64,000 nucleotides of DNA, taken from contig JASJFT010000091.1 of assembly GCA_030770425.1 (NCBI GenBank), positions 112,672 to 176,671 on the forward strand, written 5' to 3'. The DNA comes from Darksidea phi. Lineage: Eukaryota; Ascomycota; Dothideomycetes; Pleosporales; Lentitheciaceae. The translations under genes and the position numbers were made by a program. The stretch's first letter is position 1. The number at the start of each line of letters is the position of its first letter. Positions 55,568-64,000 of the stretch are shown piece after piece. A model generated the notes under the pieces. That model made no database searches. It had not been told where the DNA came from and saw only the letters and a list, made by a program, of their open reading frames with translations.

Positions 55568-57204
55568 TTAACCTAATATTTCTCCGCTTATATAAGCCCT
55601 CGACGCTCGATTAGAAGGCTCCCTTTACTACTATATTATACTATATACTAACTTATAGTAACTATATAGTAATTTATAGTAATTATTCTAGTTATCTAAC
55701 CTAGCGTAACTAGTATATAACGAGCCTCTACTCGAGCCCTAGCTAGATAGTTAGACTACTTAATATACTTATTCTATCTTACCTACTTATAGTAGTAATA
55801 GTAACTTTTATATATAATACGTCTCTTTCGTCGATAGCTCTAGTATAATAAGCCTATATCTAGATATTAATAGATAAAATACTTAGAGATATTTAACGAG
55901 TAGTCTTTAAGCTCAGACTAAGATAATACGGTATTAATAGGAGTTCTAGATTAGTATACTCCGAATAAAAAGTAGATATATAAGAAGCTAGAAATATAGA
56001 TTTTTAAACCTAGCTTATTATATTTAAAATAATAATACAAAATAGTTTAATAGGCTTTAGAATATATTATACGTAGTTATCTTTATCTATTAAAGAATAT
56101 AACTAAAATTTACTAGTAGCTCTCCGATAGTAACTCGCTTAATAGTTTAAATACGCTAGTTTAAATACGCGTATAATCTTACCTTTCTAGTTATTAAAGC
56201 GCTTATTAGTATTATTAAATAGCTTAGCTTATATATTCTTATAGCCTCTTCTATCTCTCTTTTAAACGAGCTAAGTTAAACGCTCTTATATATTAGCTAG
56301 CCCTTTCGATCTTCCTTATTAAGTAGAATTATTAGATCCTCCGACCCCTTAATAAAGTATATTATACTTATCTTAAATATTAGCTCTATAGTAGTCTTAG
56401 AGTATTTATTATATACGTTAATACGAATATTATAAAAGAAGAATAGTATACTTTTCTTAATTAAGCCCTCTAGACGTTATATAGTTTAGTACTTTTTTAA
56501 TAATACTACTAGTAACGGGGATCTACTATTAAACTATATAAATATTCTCTTCTTCTATTCTAAATATTTATAAAGTATTTATTAGTCGTTACTATCTAGA
56601 TAAAGGACTCGATTAACTAGATTATAACTTTATCTTTTATTATTCGCGTATAGCTAGGGACTTATTATAGATATCTAAGAGTAAGAATCTTAGTATTTAT
56701 AATATTCGAATCTTTATCCTCTCTATCTTAATAAAAAGGTCTAGTTAGATATTATTCTAGATATTATACTACTTTCTCTAGTAGTAGTTTTAGTATACTT
56801 TGTTTATAACTAAAGAATCTATATATATAGTTCTTAGTAACTACGCTCTTATTTTCTAATACTACGTTCTAGAATTATTCTATAGTAATCTAGTCTAGTA
56901 TCTTAAGTATAACTAGCGAGATAATATTACTCTCTTATATATTAGATATAGGCTTATCTAGTAATAATATTCGTTACTCTAGATAATCTCTTTACTACTT
57001 CTAGTATCTTCTTTATTAGTCTAGATTAACTCCCGGCCGGCCTAGACTAGCTCTTCGCCGGTACAAATAATCGCTTCTTCGCTAGTCGAAATTATTAATA
57101 CGCTAGGAATATTAGTTTAGGCGTTTTATACTAAGAAATTATTAATAGATAGTAGTTACTATATATATTTATAGTTATATTATTATAGTAAGAGCTCTAG
57201 TAAT

Positions 57205-57660
57205 ACGGACCTATTTATAATCTTATTAATTAGGCCTATATATAAATTTAGTATAAATTATAGTAACTAGAACTTATCTAGTCTATAGAAATATTACCTA
57301 CGTTATACTTATAACTAGACTATATACTAATATAGTTACTAGTTAGAATAGCTAGAATATATATACTATCTCGTATTATTCTATAGGCGAGTCTCTTTAG
57401 TTCTATTAGTTAACTTAGATCTATATATAAATTTAGTATAAATTATAGTAATAAGAATTTACTTAGTCTATACCTCGTATATATAACTAGACTATATATT
57501 AATATAGTTACTAGTTAGGATAGCTAGGATATATATATTATCTTATATTATTCTATAGACGAGCCTCTTTAGTCCTATTAATTAACTTAAGTCTACGCTT
57601 TATATAAATTTAGTATAAATTATAGTAATAAGAACCTATCTAATCTAGGGGAATATTACT
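57205..57660. repeat. Tandem array, about 2.5 copies of a 177-185-bp unit
   Basis: TATAAATTTAGTATAAATTA recurs at 57241, 57426 and 57603. The flanking text (TCTATTAGTTAACTTAGATC and AGTTACTAGTTAGGATAGCT) repeats with it. Confidence 0.7.
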
Positions 57661-60600
57661 AGTTTTCTACTAACTTCCCTCTACTAGGTAAGATATATTA
57701 TCTCTCGAGCTATTATTATATTATCTTTCTTATTCTCTTATTTCTACTACGTTTATATATATATATATTATAGTAATAGTCTAGAATTAATTTATCTATT
57801 AAGGTATATTAGTAGTTTTCTTAGTTACGTCTATAAGAGTATAGTATTAATTCTATTACGAAGCTAATAGCTTAGAAACTAAGCTTAATTAGGAAGTTTA
57901 CTAAATATAAGAATTAGTTTAATATTAATAGTTATTTATAGAATCTTATAATCTAATAGAGTCTAATAGAGTCTAGTAGTATTAGTATTAAGGTATAGTT
58001 AGGGGTCTTTTCTATATATAAAATATTATCTTTTTTAACTTATAGAAACTAGAGCTTTTACTTTTAGAGACTATATACTATAGTAATTTATACTAAAATT
58101 ACTATAATAGATTCTAATATATTCTACTATACTAGTACTCTATTAATATAAAGAGTTCTAGGTAAGATTATATACTTAGATCTTTATTATATAATAGATA
58201 GTATTAATATATAAGCTCTATAATCGTAGTAGATAAGTAGTACGTTCCTATAGTAGGAATTTTAGTAGTATATAGGCTACTAGATAAGTAGTACTAAGTT
58301 TTTATAATATTTTATAATATTTAGAATATTATTTATTTATTAACCTTTTTCTATATTAACGTACCTAATATAGCCGAATACTAGCCGAATACTAGCTAAT
58401 CTATTTAAGTTAGTTTTATAAGATTAATCGCTTTACTACTAGCCGTTCGTTATACTCTATTTAATAGCTCCTCCTAGACTACTACTAAGTTATTAGCTAC
58501 TCTACTTCTATTACTTTATCTTCTATATCTATTACCCTTACTATCGCTAACTTACTATTTAACTTCTTTAAAAAAAATTCTTCTCTATAATCTTAGAATT
58601 TACCTAGCTATCTACGTTATATAATAGCTATATACTAATATATTCTTTCTTTTATTTAGAATAAATCGGCCGTCTCTTAAACTATTTATACTTCTTAAAT
58701 TATAGTAGTAAAGATTTAGTAATATAGTTTATAGCTATTAGACTTATATCTTCCGTAAAGAGCTCTATATTCGTAACTAATATTCGAAGAGAATAGCTAA
58801 TATTATTAAAGATATTAACGTATATTCTATAGTTAGAAAAATTTATTCTAGAGTAGATAAGTATAATAGGCTTAGAGCTATTTATAAGTACTTCTACGTC
58901 TTTATACTCTTTTAATATAGTACTAAGATACCTAGTAAGTCTTTACTCTTATTAGAGTATAATTTTAGAATAAATTATAGTATACTTACTACTATATATA
59001 GAAGAGATAGCTAATATCTTTATATTAATAAATATCTTATATATATATAGTAATCTATTATTATTACTTAACGTTACGTTCTTACGTAACTTCGTTACCT
59101 TTCTTAGTTATTCTAGAATCTCTATCTATCTTATATTATACTTTACTATTTTATTAAAGTTAGAGTAGATTTTTAACTTCTAGATAGTTAAATATATTAC
59201 GTTCGTATTCTACGTAGGTATTAATAGTATACTTACTACAAAAGCTATTAAGTCTTAATAGACTACCTATTATATATAATATATAGGATACTTTAATATA
59301 GTAATATAACGACTATTTAGTCTCTTTATATTACTTCGTACTGACTTTATTTCTACTTTTTCTCTTTTATTCTTAGTAGGAATATTATAAGAGAATTTCT
59401 AGATATACTATTTCCTAAGTTCTTAATATTAATATTAGGCTTATCGAATTTAATATTTATAATTACGAGTAGTAGTTATTAGTCTTATTACCTTATTATA
59501 TTATTACTTATAGTTATAAATAGAATAATATTAGTTATAAGAAATATATAGTTTTAAAACTTAGGATTAATAACTAGATTATCTAGTATACTAGTTCCTT
59601 AAGCTTAGATAGCTACCCTAGTATTACCTTTACGTATTTATTTATAGTATTATAGAAATTTATAATAAGATAAATATATAGATTCTTTCTTTATTAAAAT
59701 TAACTAGCTTCGACTTTATATAGTATCTATATATAGTATACTATAGCTATAACTTATACTACTCTTTAACTTTACTATATAATTATTCGTAGTTAAAGTT
59801 TAGTACTTATTCTAGTATTATAATAAGCTTAGAGAAATAGCTAGTATTAATATACGGCTTATTCTCTTAGAGTATACTAGAAGGTAACTAATACTATATA
59901 TACTACTTAATATCTTAGCTAATCTAGGGTAATTATAAATTATAGAGTAAGATAAATATATTATATAACTTATAGGATTTATACTCTTCGTATTCTTATA
60001 TATAGTCGCGATTATTCTATAGATATATATAATTATAGCTAGCGATATAATAATAATAAGAATTAAATAGACTAGAGAACTTATACTCTTAAGTTTATAT
60101 TAAAGATAATATATTTTAATAGTAGACTATAATAACTTTATATACTTATACTATTATCGACTTATTATATTAGATATAGGATATTATATTCGTTAAAGTT
60201 ACTTATCTTATAAGTATCTTTACTACTATTATCTTCTTCCTCTTATTAATCTTAAATCGATACTAATATTAATATAGATTCGTTTAGTTTAAGATATATA
60301 GAAGTATTAGAATATATTAACTTAATTACTTTATATATATTATTAATAGACTTAATCTCCTCTAGATTTAGTAAGTAGTAATATTAGATTCTTATAACTC
60401 GTTTTCTTCTTTTCTAGTATTTCTAACTTCTAAGGTAAAATCTTTTATATTAGTTTATAGTCGATAGCTAATATAAGTAGTATAAATTTTAGACTTAGTA
60501 TTAATACGTAGTAAGCTAAATCTAAGAGATAGTTTATCTAGTCGCCGCCTATATTTAGTATAATAGCTAATATAGTATAGCTACTTAGTATTATATATTA

Positions 60601-62768
60601 ATTTATTTAATTATCTTTTAAATATAGATATAATAGTAGCTACTTATCTTATAATAGGTATTATCCTCTTATACTCTTAGGTATATATACGCCGTTATCT
60701 TTAGACTTAGGTTTAAAATCTAAGATACGTCGTCGTAATTATTAGACTAGTATTTTTAGTCGAGTTATCTAGTATAGTATAATAGTTAAATGGTATTAGG
60801 ATATAACTTTCTAGTATCTAGTTCTAATCTATTACTACCGCCGCTAAATACCTTATTCTAGCGTAGTTACTCGCCTAGTAACTAGAGAAGAAATAGACCT
60901 ATACCCTCTACTAATTTCTAATATCTAGTAAATAATAATTAAGTATAAATATATCTATTATATTTTTAAAAGGATTAGACGTTATATATATACGTAATTA
61001 CTTAAGCTCTTTATTTAGAACGTAGTTTACTCTAGCGATTATATATTAGTATTTAATAGTAAATTTATAGTAAACTTATAATAACTTATAATTCTAGTAA
61101 ATTTAAAATTTATTTTATATCTTTTATCTCGGCCTTCGTAGCGTTTATATACGCTATATCTTTAGTAAAATCGTTATTATTCTTAAATAGCTTAATACTC
61201 TCTTTATTATTATTTAATAGGACTTCTAAAGAGGTAAGACGAAGATTAAATCTCTTTCTATTATACTTCTCTTTTCTAGTATCTTTATTACTAGGGTCTA
61301 AGATACTAGAATAGAAGATTATAGATACTAACGAAGATAGTAAGAGAACTAATATTATTATATTAAAGATAATAGCTTTATTTAATTACTAGATATACTA
61401 TTATTATTATAATTTATAGTAAATATCTAACTTATATCTTTACTATTATCTAGTCTATAAATGGCCTCGCCTTTACTACTATTTAAGTATCCGGTCGTCT
61501 TATCTACTATATAATTAGATCCCGAATATTACTATTATAGAAGCTATATCTATACCTCCGGGTTATTATAGTTATAGTAAAGGTAGTAGTAATATTTTCT
61601 CTCTTCTCTTCTTATTTCGTAGTATATCGTATAGATCGTAGAGGTCGTTATCTATTATACTTATTAGTAACTTTACTATTATTAGATTAGAATATAGATA
61701 TACCTATCTACTTTATATCTAGTACTATAATTATAATATTCTATTCGGCGTAGTAACTATCTACTAGTAGCTATACTTCTATCTAAAAACTACTCTTTAA
61801 GCCTAACTTTCGTAGACTACTACTACTTAGCTAAAATATACTAAAGTCTCTATATTATAATCTAATAGTATTATCTTCTTACTTCTAGTATATTTTAGTT
61901 TTATAATTTTATTATAGTAAGGAATTAAAATAAATTATTATAAGGGAAAGAAGTAAGAACTATAGTTAATTATAATAGCTCTATATAAGAGTAGCTTATA
62001 TAGAATAGAATATAATATAATAGTTAGAAGTAGTTATATAAGCTAATCTAATATAAAAGCTAGTCTAATAAATTTTTACTAAGTATAGACTAACGTTACT
62101 ATTTTCTCTTAAAGCTATTATATCTTCGTAGTCTAATCTAATAAATAAGGATATCTTAGCTAAGAATAGCTTCTTAGTCCCTTCGCCGATCGTATAGAAG
62201 TTAAGTCGGATTTTATTAAATAATTAAGTAGTTAGTATAACTTATTAACCTATACTTAGTTTATTTAGGTCTCTTATACTAATTATATCTATATTAACTA
62301 CGAATCTAATAGAAGCTCTTTATAGTTACTTAGTATTTATTTATAATATAATAGTACTAATAGATATTAGAGTTAAATACGTACTCTTATTAGGTTTTAC
62401 TTTATTTTAGATTTTATATCTTTAGTTACCTCTTTCTAGATACTAAGTAATATTACTATACGCTATACTTTAATATTAAAAATAGGTAGCTTATTAGTAA
62501 GGACTTCCTAATATAACTTAAACCGTTCGTTATTCTTAAGCTTATTAAATATTATATTATATATATCTTTATAGCTCCTTATAAGAGTCTTATCTTTACT
62601 AGTCTCTTTTAATATAGACTTCTTTATTCGATTAAAGATACCTTTCTATATATTACTAAGGTCTAAACCTACTAGTATAATACCTTATAGTATTTAATTC
62701 GAATATAGTTTCGTAGTTTCGGAATATTAATAAGACGTCCCTATTATTAACTTAATTTTTAATATCTC

Positions 62769-63010
62769 TATTTCTATAGCGGATACTCGTATTATTATAA
62801 AATATAGTAAAAATAGTATATAGTAGCTTAATAGTTATAGTACGTTATAGTTATAGCGCTAGTATTATTCCTATAGTAAATACTTATATTATTATAAAAT
62901 ATAGTAAAAATAGTATATAGTAGTCTAATAGTTATAGTATATTATAATTACGACGCTAATATTATTTCTATAGTAGATACTTATATTATTATAAAAATAG
63001 TATATAGTAG
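62769..63010. repeat. Tandem array, about 2.5 copies of a 97-bp unit
   Basis: Each copy starts near TTTCTATAG or TTCCTATAG and continues with TATTATTATAAAATATAGTA and TAGTATATAGTAG; copies begin near 62769, 62867 and 62964. Confidence 0.7.
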
Positions 63011-63290
63011 CCTTAGGAGCTTACGTAACGTCGGGCCTATAGTAATTTATAGTAATAATTATACTATAGTATATTATAGAAATAATATATATATAGTATA
63101 TATATATAATTCTTTTACTAAGCTTCTATTTACCCTTATATACTCTTATTCTTTAACTTTACTATAGACTACCGCGTTAGCTTCGCGAACTCTATCTCCT
63201 CCTCTTTATTATATACGATTATAGATTAAACTATTATATTAACTCGCTTTTAAAAGTCGCTATCCTCTCTTACTACCGGATATCCTCTTA

Positions 63291-63560
63291 TTAAGCTATT
63301 ATATTAGCTCGCTATTATAAACTATTATAAACTATTATCGTCGTTAAGCTATTATATTAGCTTACTATTATAAACTATTATAAACTATTATTATCGTTAA
63401 GCTATCTCGTTAGCTCCTATTATAAACTATTATAAACTATTATTATTATTAAGCTATTCTATTAGCTTCTATTATAAACTATTATAAACTATTATTATTA
63501 TTAAGCTATCTTATTAGTTTCTATTATAAACTACCTATTACTCTAAGCTATCCTATTAGC
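63291..63560. repeat. Tandem array, five copies of a 52-53-bp unit
   Basis: TTAAGCTAT recurs at 63291, 63344, 63397, 63449 and 63501 with a degenerate copy at about 63543. Each unit contains ATTATAAACTATTATAAACT, itself a 10-bp duplication. Confidence 0.8.
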
Positions 63561-64000
63561 TTACTATTACTACCTAAGTCCGCCTATCTATTCCTTTAGA
63601 TATAATATTAAGAAAATCTATCTACTATTACTTTAAGTATATAAGTTTAGACTTTTATTAGACTATATTCGATTAACGTCTTACTATAGAACGTATAGGT
63701 TATAGTTTTACTACTTAAGTATTCTATAAGAATAGAGACGATAATAGTAATATTACTAAGCTAAAGTTCTTAAAAGAATACTTCTATATTAGTATAAGGA
63801 ATTAAGGAATTCCTAAGAAGTAACCTTTAATAGGTTATTTCCTATTTAAGTTTAGCCTATATTACTAAGCTATTATTATAGCTAGATTCTATAGGTTATT
63901 CCGAGTAGAATGGTGTATAGCTTATTTAAATTGGACTAATATTAAGCTAGATATTGGAGGATAAAGTTATTAGTAATTAGTTTAGTTCTAGAAGGTTCTA

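Larger units (their letters stand above)
55573..64000. other. RIP-saturated AT-rich block, parent element not identified
   Basis: These 8.4 kb have the same composition as the Ty3/Gypsy element: strongly TA-rich, almost no CpA or TpG, CpG still present. No ORF of useful length survives on either strand. I could not recognise RT, transposase or host-gene motifs, nor a second LTR pair. It contains three tandem-repeat arrays. In the last 100 bp CpA/TpG dinucleotides reappear, so the block may end near 63900. Confidence 0.7.

Noticed and set aside
55573..64000. A second complete LTR element or host genes in the right-hand block
   Set aside because: I could not find a second LTR pair, RT-like motif or host protein motif on either strand; RIP damage prevents assignment by eye.
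1..64000. tRNA, rRNA or CRISPR features
   Set aside because: No sequence with a convincing tRNA D-arm/T-arm pattern, rRNA core or regularly spaced repeat-spacer structure was found; the tandem arrays have no unique spacers.

Overview
The window looks like a chromosome segment of a filamentous ascomycete, most likely a dothideomycete (Pleosporales-like). That placement is inference from short GT-AG introns (43-117 nt, most 45-70), three HET-domain loci, a Pth11-like rhodopsin-domain protein, and a large AT-rich block mutated by repeat-induced point mutation (RIP). About 47 kb is GC-balanced and gene-bearing. The last 16 kb is a RIP-saturated retrotransposon graveyard.

Layout. 1-12.4 kb holds housekeeping and chromatin genes: a CAF120/SKG3-type PH-domain protein (-, cut by the window start), a BAH-PHD protein (+) and TFIID subunit TAF2 (-). 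13-29.4 kb is accessory: a small secreted Cys-rich protein, a broken membrane-protein gene, an apparently intact pogo/Fot1-type DNA transposon, a HET gene with a duplicated N-terminal motif, a cytochrome P450, a rhodopsin-like membrane protein, and a truncated HET fragment beside an intact HET gene. 30-47 kb holds an NTF2-like protein, an uncharacterised two-exon gene, a SAP-like gene, an EthD-type gene with one in-frame stop, an acyl-CoA/aryl-CoA ligase ending in AKL, and a secreted alpha/beta hydrolase. It also holds an NCS1 permease divergent from a hydantoinase/5-oxoprolinase fusion protein, with paired GATA-factor sites between them. The 3' part of a mitochondrial carrier gene lies at the edge of the AT-rich block.

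47.4-64 kb: a chromodomain-bearing Ty3/Gypsy LTR element (two 435-bp LTRs, recognisable gag, RT, RNase H, integrase and chromodomain) is riddled with stops. Almost every CpA and TpG is gone. The target-site duplication itself appears RIP-mutated on one side. The remaining 8.4 kb is equally RIP-saturated, holds three tandem-repeat arrays, and could not be assigned to an element.

Genes that plausibly work together: the permease and hydantoinase pair (uptake and opening of a cyclic amide such as hydantoin, allantoin or 5-oxoproline, under nitrogen control). The HET genes belong to self/non-self recognition. I found no tRNA, rRNA or CRISPR array. All exon boundaries were inferred by eye from GT-AG signals and frame continuity.
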